Part shown: positions 45,204-53,886 of the stretch, one piece after another
Layout: each line of letters starts with the position of its first letter
Numbering within the stretch: the first letter of the stretch is position 1
Source of the DNA: Serratia sp. Ag1
GTDB taxonomy: Bacteria > Pseudomonadota > Gammaproteobacteria > Enterobacterales > Enterobacteriaceae
Direction: 5' to 3'
Length of the DNA stretch: 64,000 bases
NCBI RefSeq assembly: GCF_000743355.1
Contig: NZ_JQEI01000021.1
Coordinates: forward strand, 35,772 to 99,771
The notes under the pieces: generated by a model
Database searches by the model: none
Told to the model about the DNA's origin: nothing
The model's input: only the letters and a program-made list of their open reading frames with translations
Made by a program: the position numbers and the translations under genes

Positions 45204-45321
45204 CGATATCCGCACCCTGGAGCGCGCCCTGGTGAGTTGCGCGCAACAGGTGGAGGCCGTGAAACAGTGTCAGGAGCAAGACGATGTTAAAACCGAAAAG
45301 CCTGCGCCACGCGCTGAATAA
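45031..45321 (+). CDS. lysC: LysC-like outer-membrane lipoprotein spanin
   Basis: This 96-residue lipoprotein is encoded within and beyond lysB in another frame, as in P2. The signal sequence ends in a lipobox LSGC (C21), followed by a proline-rich stretch (APPLPPPTI). It pairs with LysB. Confidence 0.85.
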   Translation: MKTTRCASGITLLCLTILSGCTDAPPLPPPTIIYAGCPRVSSCPIPASQPTTNGELSNDIRTLERALVSCAQQVEAVKQCQEQDDVKTEKPAPRAE

Positions 45322-45751
45322 TGCGGTGCCGGTACTGAGAGATAACCCGGAGATGCTGCGCATTTTTATCGACAGTGGGTCGATTGCCGCCACACTGGCC
45401 GCGTCACTGTCGTTTGAGAACCGTTATACCCTCAACATCATGGTGACGGATTTTCAGGGTGACATTGACCTGCTGTTGGTGCCTATCGAGGCATGGTTAC
45501 GGGAAAACCAGCCCGACATCATGACCACCGACGAGGGCAAGAAACACGGCTTCACCTATATCGCCGACATCAACAACGATGAGAGCCACGATATCAGTAT
45601 CAGCCTCAAGCTGACCGAGCGCACCCTGGTCAAAGAAGTTGACCGCGCGCTGCATGTGTCACACGCCCCGGAGCCGCCACCGCCGGTGCCCGTGGTGCGC
45701 CCGATGCAGCTCTACATCAACGGCGAACTGGTGAGTGAATGGGATGAATGA
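45284..45751 (+). CDS. R: Tail completion protein R
   Basis: This 155-residue protein equals P2 R in length. It starts MLKPKSLRHALNNAVPVLRD and carries NRYTLNIMVTDFQGDIDLLL. It is needed for tail completion. It overlaps lysC and S. Confidence 0.93.
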   Translation: MLKPKSLRHALNNAVPVLRDNPEMLRIFIDSGSIAATLAASLSFENRYTLNIMVTDFQGDIDLLLVPIEAWLRENQPDIMTTDEGKKHGFTYIADINNDESHDISISLKLTERTLVKEVDRALHVSHAPEPPPPVPVVRPMQLYINGELVSEWDE

Positions 45752-46187
45752 ATTTAAACCCTTTGATGACAAGCTGGCGGGGCTGATTGCCAGCCTGTCA
45801 CCCGCCAGCCGCCGCAAGATGGCTGCAGAGATTGCCAAGCGGCTACGCGTCAGCCAGCAGCAACGCATCAAGCGCCAGCAAGCCCCGGATGGCACGCCGT
45901 ATGCCAGCCGTAAGCGCCAGCCGATACGCGGCAAAAAAGGGCGGGTTAAGCGGGCGATGTTTGCCAAGCTGCGCACCAACCGCTACATGAAGGCCAGCGG
46001 CAGCGCCGATGAGGCGGCGGTTGAGTTTCTCGGACGCGTGCAGCGGATTGCGCGGGTGCATCAGGAGGGCTTGCGCGACAGACCAAACCGTCACAGCAAG
46101 GAGGTACAGTATGACGCCCGGCCCTTGTTGGGATTCAGCGAGGCAGACCGCCAGATAGTGGAGGAAGTGGTGATTTCCTATCTGTAA
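45744..46187 (+). CDS. S: Tail completion protein S
   Basis: From the ATG at 45744 the product has 147 residues (P2 S 150). ASRKRQPIRGKKGRVKRAMF and RVQRIARVHQEGLRDRP are the conserved parts. It is the last gene before the restriction-modification insertion. Confidence 0.92.
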   Translation: MNEFKPFDDKLAGLIASLSPASRRKMAAEIAKRLRVSQQQRIKRQQAPDGTPYASRKRQPIRGKKGRVKRAMFAKLRTNRYMKASGSADEAAVEFLGRVQRIARVHQEGLRDRPNRHSKEVQYDARPLLGFSEADRQIVEEVVISYL

Positions 46188-46267
46188 TTTGATACGCAAT
46201 TGGTTGAGCTAGATGATTAAATAACCACATGTAATAGATATATGAACGGTGATTTTTGAGTTTTAGG

Positions 46268-46285
46268 TGCAGCAAGTCTGCTGCA
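46268..46285. terminator. Hairpin between S and the endonuclease gene
   Basis: TGCAGCA agtc TGCTGCA is a perfect stem-loop in the gap between convergent genes S and the NotI-like endonuclease. No long T run follows on either strand. Confidence 0.4.
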
Positions 46286-46293
46286 TCTAATAA

Positions 46294-47196
46294 TCAAATA
46301 ATTCCGAGAACTCTTTTTACTGCATTATCTAAATCATTGCCACTAGGTAAGTTGACTCCAGAGATAAAACGTTTACTGAACTCCTCAAGAGAGAATCTAA
46401 TATTTCTCTCTGGTATGATTACTCTCTGTTTTCCGCTTGTCGTCCTTGGTGACAAGGAATATGTATGTACTGTTAAGTGGTTTGAAGCTTTGTCATTTAC
46501 TAGAGGTATGTCTTTTCCAATAACATCTTCGAACTTTTTATATACAATGTCAGGCACGATAAAATAAAGCCCGGAGCTAACTAGAGATGATTTAGAGTAG
46601 ATTAGTCCCTTGCGGATTATTTGGGGTATAAGTCGCTTGTGAACGTTTGCCCAATTTAAGCCATGCTCAGAGCTAGATACTAAAGTTGTATCGCTTGTGA
46701 GGTTTTTATAACTATGCCATGAGTCTCTATAGTTTCCGGTTATATCAATGCTTTGAACTTCAACTCCAACATATGATATTAGCTCACCATCAATTATATG
46801 GGCTAAAATCCAATCCATAGATAAATTTTTCACTTTCACTTCTTTGCCTGATGAAAGCCCGAGAGCAACGATGCTTTCATTAGTGTTAACCCTGCTCGCT
46901 ACATACTCACTATATGTCATGAAGGGGATTTTTTCGTTAAATGCATCTGCTGCGACACGTTTTAAAGATAAATAATTATCTTCATATAGCCTGTTAGGAC
47001 AAATAATACAATCACCATATGGAGATGTTACGCTGCAGGTGCCATAAATGATCGTTTGATCATGGTTCCCTTTTACGCAAGGGTTTGATGTAAAAGGGCA
47101 TGCGCCTAAGCGCCACAGGCTTCTTGCCTCAACTGATAAATCATCAGGTGCATAACCAAAAACCTCTATTAAATCTCTCTTTGGCCTGACGAACAT
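46294..47196 (-). CDS. NotI-like restriction endonuclease
   Basis: This 300-residue protein begins KRDLIEVFGYAPDDLSVEAR and has five cysteines (C33, C40, C54, C63, C66) in the layout of the NotI family, four of which would bind iron. D128 (LSMDWILAHI) and the E146-V-Q148 motif (YVGVEVQSIDITGNYRDSW) are the expected PD-(D/E)XK-type residues. NotI cuts GCGGCCGC; the site here may be related but cannot be read from sequence. The ribosome site GGAGAG lies inside the end of the methyltransferase gene, so the two are coupled. AT-rich. Confidence 0.75.
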   Translation of the reverse strand: MFVRPKRDLIEVFGYAPDDLSVEARSLWRLGACPFTSNPCVKGNHDQTIIYGTCSVTSPYGDCIICPNRLYEDNYLSLKRVAADAFNEKIPFMTYSEYVASRVNTNESIVALGLSSGKEVKVKNLSMDWILAHIIDGELISYVGVEVQSIDITGNYRDSWHSYKNLTSDTTLVSSSEHGLNWANVHKRLIPQIIRKGLIYSKSSLVSSGLYFIVPDIVYKKFEDVIGKDIPLVNDKASNHLTVHTYSLSPRTTSGKQRVIIPERNIRFSLEEFSKRFISGVNLPSGNDLDNAVKRVLGII

Positions 47197-47201
47197 AATT
47201 T

Positions 47202-48362
47202 TTACTCTCCTATTGCTTTTTTTATTTCCTGTCCAACGGCTTTCGCGAGCAAGGGTGGTACAGCATTACCAACTTGCTCATATTGTTGCGTTATGCCGCC
47301 AGTGAAAACATAATCATCTGGGAATGATTGAATTCTAGCTGCTTCTCGAACCGATATTACTCGACTTTCATATGGATGGAAAAAACTGCCCCAGTGAGGA
47401 TCGCATTTAGTGAGAACCGTTGAACATAGGGCTTCAGGATGAAGTCTACCATAGCGTTTTGTGTGATCACTTCGACGGGCCCTCTGTAGCCCTTTAGGCA
47501 AAAGATCATACGGAATATCTCGCCAGCTACCACCTTGAGGTATGTATTTTAATCTTTCCATGTTAATTGGCGCGATTTTGTTACAAACGTGATTAATTAC
47601 AAGTTCGGATTTTTCTCTGAGGTATTTTTGGTACTCTGTTTTTGGCAAGGACAGATACTCAGTAGGGGCTGAAGATCCTTTGCCTATTATTGCTGGTAAA
47701 TCAGACATTGCATCCCAAACAGAAGTGTGTTTTTTAAGTTTATGAGTATCAACTTCGTTTATTTTGATGCATAGCTCTTTAGCACCAGCGAAGTTAGCCA
47801 CTGATTTAGCAAGATACTCTGGTTTAGGAAACTCGAAAGATGAGTTGCCTAGAATACCAACAATCATCATCCTAAATCGCATTTGTGGGATACCATAGTG
47901 TCCAGCAAATAATATGGCATGTTTAACCGTATAACCTAAAGATTCCAGCTCTGCATATATTTGTTCAATTACTGTTCCTTTACCTAGTGAAACCATGCCA
48001 GGAACGTTTTCTATAAGAACAGCCTTAGGCATAAGGGTGCCTACAACTCTCAAGAAGTCCTTAAACAAGTGATTTCTTTCATCGTCAAGAGACCTGATTG
48101 GGGCATTGACGGAAAAACCTTGGCAAGGCGGGCCCCCAGCTAGCAAATCCAACTCACCATTCTTGAGACCAAGTGATGACTTTAAGTCAATTTCTGATAG
48201 CTGACGTACGTCACCAACTAGAAGTTGGGTGTCAGGGTGATTCGTTTTATAAGTTTCAGCGTATTGTCCTACTAGTTCGTTAGCAAATGTTGGTTCAAAT
48301 CCAGCCATTTCTAATCCACAAGATAAACCGCCAGCCCCTGCAAACAAGTCTACTAACTTCAT
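47202..48362 (-). CDS. DNA (cytosine-5) methyltransferase of a type II R-M system
   Basis: The product is 386 residues from the ATG at 48362 (GAAGG six bases upstream). Motif I (DLFAGAGGLSCGLEMAG), the catalytic C80 in GGPPCQGFS, E118 in IENVPGM, and the late motif QYEQVGNAVPPLLA are clear. It protects the host DNA from the endonuclease encoded next. It is transcribed first, which favours protection on entry. It is divergent from V and AT-rich, unlike the tail genes on both sides. Confidence 0.9.
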   Translation of the reverse strand: MKLVDLFAGAGGLSCGLEMAGFEPTFANELVGQYAETYKTNHPDTQLLVGDVRQLSEIDLKSSLGLKNGELDLLAGGPPCQGFSVNAPIRSLDDERNHLFKDFLRVVGTLMPKAVLIENVPGMVSLGKGTVIEQIYAELESLGYTVKHAILFAGHYGIPQMRFRMMIVGILGNSSFEFPKPEYLAKSVANFAGAKELCIKINEVDTHKLKKHTSVWDAMSDLPAIIGKGSSAPTEYLSLPKTEYQKYLREKSELVINHVCNKIAPINMERLKYIPQGGSWRDIPYDLLPKGLQRARRSDHTKRYGRLHPEALCSTVLTKCDPHWGSFFHPYESRVISVREAARIQSFPDDYVFTGGITQQYEQVGNAVPPLLAKAVGQEIKKAIGE

Positions 48363-48520
48363 AATACCTTCAGTTATCACATTAAAAACAAAAAATTACA
48401 CAATAAGGGAACAGCAATTTTGTATGGCAAATTCACTGAGATTTTGACTGTTTTAGTGTATCACCCTTCATCCAACGGATGCTATTTGAGATGTGTTCTA
48501 CTCCACTTCATTCTAGAGGA

Positions 48521-49162
48521 ATGAAAACACAAGCCCAATTATCAGAGCTGGCGCGTGCAGTGCGCAACCTTATCCGCATCGGCGTCGTTGTTGACGTCGA
48601 TACGGTTAATGCGTTGTGCCGCGTGCAATCCGGTGACAATACCACCGACTGGCTGCACTGGCTGACCTCCCGCGCCGGGCGTTCGCGCACCTGGTGGGCA
48701 CCCTCCATCGGTGAGCAGGTGCTGCTGTTGTCCCTGGGCGGTGAGCTGGATACCGCCTTCGTGCTGCCGGGCATTTATTCCGATGATAATCCGCCGCCGT
48801 CTGCCTCGGCGGATGCCTATCACGTCAGCTTTCCTGACGGTGCGGTCATTGAATACGAGCCGGACACCGGCGCGTTGACCGTCAGCGGCATTAAAACAGC
48901 AGATATCACCGCCTCTGAATCGGTCACCGTCACGGTGCCTGTTGTGACCGTCAACGCCAGCCAAAAAATCACCCTTGCCACGCCGGAGCTGGTCTGCACC
49001 CACAAGCTGACCACCGCCACGCTGGAGGTGCAGCAGGGCGGCGAGATGAAAGGGGATATCCGGCATTCCGGCGGCAGCATGACCAGCAACGGCGTGGTTG
49101 TTCATCGTCACGTCCATGGTGGTGTACAGGGCGGCAGCAGCCAGACGGGGAACCCATCATGA
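48521..49162 (+). CDS. V: Baseplate spike protein V
   Basis: The product from the ATG at 48521 is 213 residues (P2 V 211), beginning KTQAQLSELARAVRNLIRIG. It ends in the histidine-rich tip VVHRHVHGGVQGGSSQTG of the membrane-piercing spike. GAGGA stands directly against the ATG with no spacing, and an in-frame ATG at 48491 offers ten more residues, so the start is uncertain. The native leader may have been changed by the R-M insertion. Confidence 0.9.
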   Translation: MKTQAQLSELARAVRNLIRIGVVVDVDTVNALCRVQSGDNTTDWLHWLTSRAGRSRTWWAPSIGEQVLLLSLGGELDTAFVLPGIYSDDNPPPSASADAYHVSFPDGAVIEYEPDTGALTVSGIKTADITASESVTVTVPVVTVNASQKITLATPELVCTHKLTTATLEVQQGGEMKGDIRHSGGSMTSNGVVVHRHVHGGVQGGSSQTGNPS

Positions 49163-49506
49163 CAGCGCGCTACAACGGCATGAGCCGCGACACGGGTCTT
49201 GATATCACCGACCTGGACCATATTCGCCAAAGCGTGCGTGACATCCTGGTCACGCCCGTCGGCTCCCGCGTGATGCGCCGCGACTATGGTTCCCTGTTGT
49301 CGGCACTGATTGACCAGCCGCAAAACCCCGCATCGCGTTTGCAGGTGATGGCCGCCTGTTACATGGCAATCCTGAAATGGGAGCCGCGCATCAGCCTGAC
49401 GGCCATCACCTTTGAAAGTCACTTCAACGGCCAAATGGTGGTTGAGCTGACCGGCGTGCGCAGGGAGACACCGGGCGCATTTTCCTTAACCGTTCCTTTG
49501 AGCTGA
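49159..49506 (+). CDS. W: Baseplate protein W
   Basis: The product is 115 residues, equal to P2 W. It is a gp25-like wedge protein with the conserved VGSRVMRRDYGSLLSALID segment. It overlaps V by 4 bases. Confidence 0.94.
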   Translation: MTARYNGMSRDTGLDITDLDHIRQSVRDILVTPVGSRVMRRDYGSLLSALIDQPQNPASRLQVMAACYMAILKWEPRISLTAITFESHFNGQMVVELTGVRRETPGAFSLTVPLS

Positions 49507-49510
49507 CACC

Positions 49511-50419
49511 ATGCCCACCATTGATTTAAGCCAGCTTCCCGCCCCGGATGTGGTCGAGCCGCTGGACTATGAAACCCTGCTGGCCGAACGCAAGGCCACG
49601 CTGATTTCGCTCTACCCGGAGGCGCAGCGCGCGGCCATTGCGCGCACTTTGGCGCTTGAGTCTGAGCCTATCGTCAAGTTGCTGCAAGAGAACGCCTATC
49701 GTGAGCTGATACTGCGCCAGCGTGTGAACGAGGCGGCGCAGGCGGTCATGTTGGGGTATGCCGCAGGCCAAGACCTTGACCAGTTGGGCGGCAATTTCAA
49801 TGTGTCTCGATTGATTGTCACCCCGGCAGAGGCAACCACCTTGCCCCCAACCCCGGCGGTGATGGAAAGCGACAGTGATTTTCGCGTGCGTATTCAGCAA
49901 GCCTTTGAGGGCTTGAGCGTGGCCGGGTCGGTGGGGGCGTATCAGTTTCATGGTCGCAGTGCTGACGGACGTGTCGCCGACGTCTCGGTCACCAGCCCAA
50001 CGCCCGCCTGCGTCACGGTGTCGGTGTTATCACGTGAGGGTAACGGCACGGCCAGCCCGGAGTTACTCGGCATCGTGACCGCCGCGCTCAATGCCGAGGA
50101 GGTGCGCCCGGTAGCTGACCGCGTGACCGTGCAATCGGCCAAGGTTGTCCTGTATGAGATTGACGCCGTGCTCTACCTGTTCCCCGGCCCGGAAGTCGAA
50201 CCTATCCGACAGGCCGCCGAGCAGAAGCTTAAAGCCTACATCAGTATGCAGCACCGCCTGGGGCGAGATATTCGTCTGTCGGCCATCTATGCCGCGCTAC
50301 ACGTAGAAGGTGTGCAGCGTGTGGAGCTGAAAAGCCCCAAAGCCGACATGGTGCTCGACGAGACGCAGGCGTCGAAATGTACCCGCTATACGCTGACTAT
50401 TGGGGGTTCCGATGAGTGA
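49511..50419 (+). CDS. J: Baseplate protein J
   Basis: The product is 302 residues, equal to P2 J. IDLSQLPAPDVVEPLDYETL at the start and VSRLIVTPAEATT in the middle identify it. It forms the baseplate wedge with W and I. Confidence 0.94.
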   Translation: MPTIDLSQLPAPDVVEPLDYETLLAERKATLISLYPEAQRAAIARTLALESEPIVKLLQENAYRELILRQRVNEAAQAVMLGYAAGQDLDQLGGNFNVSRLIVTPAEATTLPPTPAVMESDSDFRVRIQQAFEGLSVAGSVGAYQFHGRSADGRVADVSVTSPTPACVTVSVLSREGNGTASPELLGIVTAALNAEEVRPVADRVTVQSAKVVLYEIDAVLYLFPGPEVEPIRQAAEQKLKAYISMQHRLGRDIRLSAIYAALHVEGVQRVELKSPKADMVLDETQASKCTRYTLTIGGSDE

Positions 50420-51020
50420 CCGCCTGTTGCCGGTCGGTTCTTCCTCGCTGGAGGTGGCTGCCGCCAGCGCCTGTGCTGAATTGGCGCGGGTGCCGGTGCC
50501 ACTGCGCACCCTGTGGAATCCGGCCACCTGCCCGGTCAGCCTGTTGCCGTATCTGGCCTGGGCGTTTTCGGTTGACCGCTGGGATGAGCACTGGCCGGAG
50601 GCCACCAAGCGCAGCGTGGTGACGAATGCCCACTTTGTTCACCGCCACAAGGGCACCATCAGCGCATTGCGGCGCGTGGTGGAGCCGCTCGGTTACCTGA
50701 TTGCGGTGCGCGAGTGGTGGCAGCTCAATGAAACCCCCGGCACCTTTCGGCTGGTTGTGGGCGTGCTGGAAACCGGCATTACCGAAGACATGCACCGCGA
50801 ACTTGAGCGCCTGATTAGCGATGCCAAGCCCGCCAGCCGACACCTGACCGGGCTGACCATCAGCCTCTCCACCGGCGGCCCCTTCCATGTCGGGGCGTGC
50901 AGTTATAGCGGTGATGAACTGACGGTCTACCCGTATTTACCGGACGTGATTAGCGTTGGCGTGCCCGATTACCGGGGCGCAGTTGTCCATCTGATTGACA
51001 CTCTGAGAGTAAACCCATGA
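50412..51020 (+). CDS. I: Tail protein I
   Basis: From the ATG at 50412 (TTGGGGG upstream, overlapping J) the product is 202 residues, longer than P2 I (176). LLPYLAWAFSVDRWDEHWPE is the conserved core. It connects the baseplate and tail fibre. Confidence 0.92.
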   Translation: MSDRLLPVGSSSLEVAAASACAELARVPVPLRTLWNPATCPVSLLPYLAWAFSVDRWDEHWPEATKRSVVTNAHFVHRHKGTISALRRVVEPLGYLIAVREWWQLNETPGTFRLVVGVLETGITEDMHRELERLISDAKPASRHLTGLTISLSTGGPFHVGACSYSGDELTVYPYLPDVISVGVPDYRGAVVHLIDTLRVNP

Positions 51021-52993
51021 CAGCGAAATTCTTTGCCATTCTGACCCAGCAGGGCGCGGCCAAGCTGGCGAACGCCACCGCGCTCGGCACCCAACTCGAC
51101 CTGACGCAGCTCGCCGTCGGTGACGGTGGCGGCACCTTGCCCACCCCTGACCCGGCGCAGACCAAGCTCAAAGGGGAGAAGCGCCGCGCGGCCATCAATA
51201 TGTTGAGCGTTGACCCGGCCAACGCTAACCAGATTATTGCCGAGCAGGTTATCCCTGAGAACGAGGGCGGGTGGTGGATACGCGAAATCGGCCTGTTGGA
51301 TAAAGACGGCACCCTGATTGCCGTGGCGAACTGCCCGGAGACCTACAAGCCGCAGTTACAAGAGGGCAGTGGGCGCACGCAGACCATCCGCATGGTGCTG
51401 ATTGTCAGCAGCACCGAGGCGGTGACGCTGAAGATTGACCCGGCGGTGGTTCTCGCCACGCGTGATTACGTGGATAGGGCCATTACCGTACATGCCCAAT
51501 CGCGCAATCACCCGGATGCCAGCACCACGGCCAAGGGGTTTGTGCAACTGAGCAGCGCCACCAACAGCACCAGCGAGGTCTTGGCCGCCACGCCGAAAGC
51601 GGTGAAGGCCGCGTATGACATCGCCACCGATGCGCTGAGTAAGACGGTAACGACCAGTCAGTCGGTCGCCAGCACCGTGATTTTTAAGTCAGGCGCGTAT
51701 GCCTATGGCGAAGTCATGGTACAAGCCTTAACGGGCAAGCCGAACGCGGTATTTCGCTTCAGGGACGAGGCCGGGGCGGATAAGGGGGCGATTTATGCCC
51801 AGACGGATACCGGGCAGCTTAACCTGCGTTGGAGCGGTACGTCATACACGGCGCAATTTAAACCGGATGGAACCATTGCTTTTCCCTCCACGATTTTTTC
51901 GGGCAACGCTAAAGTGTTAACGTCCGCCATGTCATTGGGGACGACAGATTTAAATACGCTGTTTGTTGAGCAAAACTATTTTCAAATCTATAACGCCAAT
52001 GCCACCCCGGCCAACAATTACCCGGTGGCGAATGCCGGGACGCTGGTTGTGCTTCCGCCCAATGCGGGAGTCGGTAATCGAGTCTATGTCACGCAAAAAT
52101 ATTACCCTTATACCGCGAATAAAAATTTTTATATGCGTTATTACGACGCCTCTACGTCCACGTGGTCTCCGTGGGAGGTGTTTGATTCGAGGACAGCAAG
52201 CGACGCCCGCTATGTGCAAATGGGGGCTTATGGACTCGGTCAGGTGGGGATGAGTCTGTCGGCAAAAACCACGGGCTTCATTGCGCAAGCGGCACAGACG
52301 GGGTTAGCACCGGGCAACGGTGCCGGTTTTCAATCGGCATACGCTTCTAATCGTCGTGCTCAACTGTACATCTCCACGGATGGGACGGTAACGAGCCGTT
52401 TTTCATTGGCTGACACGCCGGATACCGACACAACTCCCTGGAATAAACATTATACAACCGCGAATGTGATTGCCGATGCAAACGGATTCCTGAAGTCAGC
52501 GTCCGCCTCTACCAGCGCGGCACTCATCCGGTCTGACTTTCCTGTCGGTATCCCGCAACCCTGGCCGACCAATACCGCCCCGGCGGGCTGGTTGAAATGC
52601 AACGGGGCTGCCTTTGATAAAGCGAAATACCCCCTGCTGGCGGCGGCCTATCCTGCCGGTACGCTGCCTGACCTGCGCGGTGAGTTTATTCGCGGCTGGG
52701 ATGAGGGCAGGGGGGTAGACACCGGGCGCACGCTGTTGTCGGCACAAACTGACGCCGTGCAGAAATTCACCGGTAAAACCAACGGCATTCAGCACTTTGT
52801 ACCGGGCCTGACCCCGCAGGGGATTATCGCTCAAGGGGAAACCGTCGCCGCCACAACCGGATTGACGGAAACCTCCGGCAGCACCGGCAACGGTGTTTTT
52901 CGTATCAATATCGACGCGTCGTTACAAATCCGCACCGCGACGGAAACCCGTCCGCGCAATATCGCCTTTAACTACATTGTGAGAGCCGCCTAA
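51017..52993 (+). CDS. H: Tail fibre protein H
   Basis: This 658-residue protein is similar in length to P2 H (669). The N-terminal 150 residues (AKFFAILTQQGAAKLANATA; NEGGWWIREIGLLDKDG) attach to the baseplate and are P2-like. The middle has an irregular repeat-like fibre sequence. The C-terminal part has a collar domain (WPTNTAPAGWLKCNGAAFD) and the end RPRNIAFNYIVRAA. It decides the host range. Confidence 0.92.
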   Translation: MTAKFFAILTQQGAAKLANATALGTQLDLTQLAVGDGGGTLPTPDPAQTKLKGEKRRAAINMLSVDPANANQIIAEQVIPENEGGWWIREIGLLDKDGTLIAVANCPETYKPQLQEGSGRTQTIRMVLIVSSTEAVTLKIDPAVVLATRDYVDRAITVHAQSRNHPDASTTAKGFVQLSSATNSTSEVLAATPKAVKAAYDIATDALSKTVTTSQSVASTVIFKSGAYAYGEVMVQALTGKPNAVFRFRDEAGADKGAIYAQTDTGQLNLRWSGTSYTAQFKPDGTIAFPSTIFSGNAKVLTSAMSLGTTDLNTLFVEQNYFQIYNANATPANNYPVANAGTLVVLPPNAGVGNRVYVTQKYYPYTANKNFYMRYYDASTSTWSPWEVFDSRTASDARYVQMGAYGLGQVGMSLSAKTTGFIAQAAQTGLAPGNGAGFQSAYASNRRAQLYISTDGTVTSRFSLADTPDTDTTPWNKHYTTANVIADANGFLKSASASTSAALIRSDFPVGIPQPWPTNTAPAGWLKCNGAAFDKAKYPLLAAAYPAGTLPDLRGEFIRGWDEGRGVDTGRTLLSAQTDAVQKFTGKTNGIQHFVPGLTPQGIIAQGETVAATTGLTETSGSTGNGVFRINIDASLQIRTATETRPRNIAFNYIVRAA

Positions 52994-53613
52994 TGAGCCA
53001 CTACAGCACTGCGTTACCGACTGCCACCCTCAATGCCGCCGGTCTGGCGGTCACCGCCGGGTGGCTGACGGTCTACAACATCGAACCCGAGCAGCGGGAA
53101 TACCAGCAGGCTTCCCTTGAGTACCTGCCGGAGGGCGTGGGCCTGCCCGCGTTCTGCTTTGCCGATAAGCCGACGCTACCGAAGGCCGGTCTGGCGCTGG
53201 TGCGCAGCCGGGACGGCAGCGCCTGGGAAACCCTGCCCGACTATCGCGGCCAGACGGCGTACAGCACCGAGACCGGTGAGCCGGAGACCGTCACCCGGAT
53301 AGGTGAACTGGGTAACGGTGTCACACTGTTGGCCCCGGCCACGCCCTACGACACCTGGAACGGCGAAGCGTGGGTGACCGATACGACGCAGCAGCAGGCG
53401 GTTGCCATTAACGCCGCCCGCGATGAACTGGCACAGCGTCAGCGCGTGGCGACAGACAAGATTACGATGCTGGACGATGCGGTCAGCCTGGGCATGGCGA
53501 CCGAGGATGAAAGCGCCGCCCTGTTGGCGTGGAAGGCGTACCGGGTGCAGTTGAGCCGCGTTGACCTGGAGACTGCGCCGGAGATTGAGTGGCCGCTGGC
53601 CCCCGACGCATAA
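52993..53613 (+). CDS. G: Tail fibre assembly protein G
   Basis: This 206-residue chaperone for H is longer than P2 G (175). The TWNGEAWVTDTTQQQAVAIN segment and a helical end are typical of the family. It overlaps H by one base. Confidence 0.88.
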   Translation: MSHYSTALPTATLNAAGLAVTAGWLTVYNIEPEQREYQQASLEYLPEGVGLPAFCFADKPTLPKAGLALVRSRDGSAWETLPDYRGQTAYSTETGEPETVTRIGELGNGVTLLAPATPYDTWNGEAWVTDTTQQQAVAINAARDELAQRQRVATDKITMLDDAVSLGMATEDESAALLAWKAYRVQLSRVDLETAPEIEWPLAPDA

Positions 53614-53619
53614 AAAAAT

Positions 53620-53641
53620 GGCCCGCGGGAAACCGCGGGCC
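53620..53641 (-). terminator. GC-rich hairpin after G
   Basis: GGCCCGCGG gaaa CCGCGGGCC is a perfect stem. An A7 run stands before it, so a T run follows only for leftward transcription. Rightward transcripts meet the stem without a T run. Confidence 0.5.
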
Positions 53642-53886
53642 GTGTTCTCTCTGGGGTTCCCTGGTGTGGCCGGAGAGGACTTAACCCTATCCCACGCGGT
53701 TAAAACCCGTCCAATTGATTCGCCAGATCAATAAACCGATATTGATCGGCGAAAACGATCGTTACCCCGCAATCTCCCCATAACCTGCCGTGTGTTGTTG
53801 TCTGGCAAGCCTGCCAACGCCGATGACGTGCGTGCAGATGCGCACGGCGGCAAGCTATCCACACCAACCAACCACGGAGTAACCCC
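53642..53886 (+). promoter_or_regulatory. Late promoter region of the FI operon
   Basis: The gap between G and FI must hold the Ogr-dependent promoter of the FI-FII-E-T-U-D operon. A GTGCG tgcagatg CGCAC inverted repeat lies near 53830. In P2 the Z/fun cargo genes sit in this gap; here it is empty. Confidence 0.45.
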
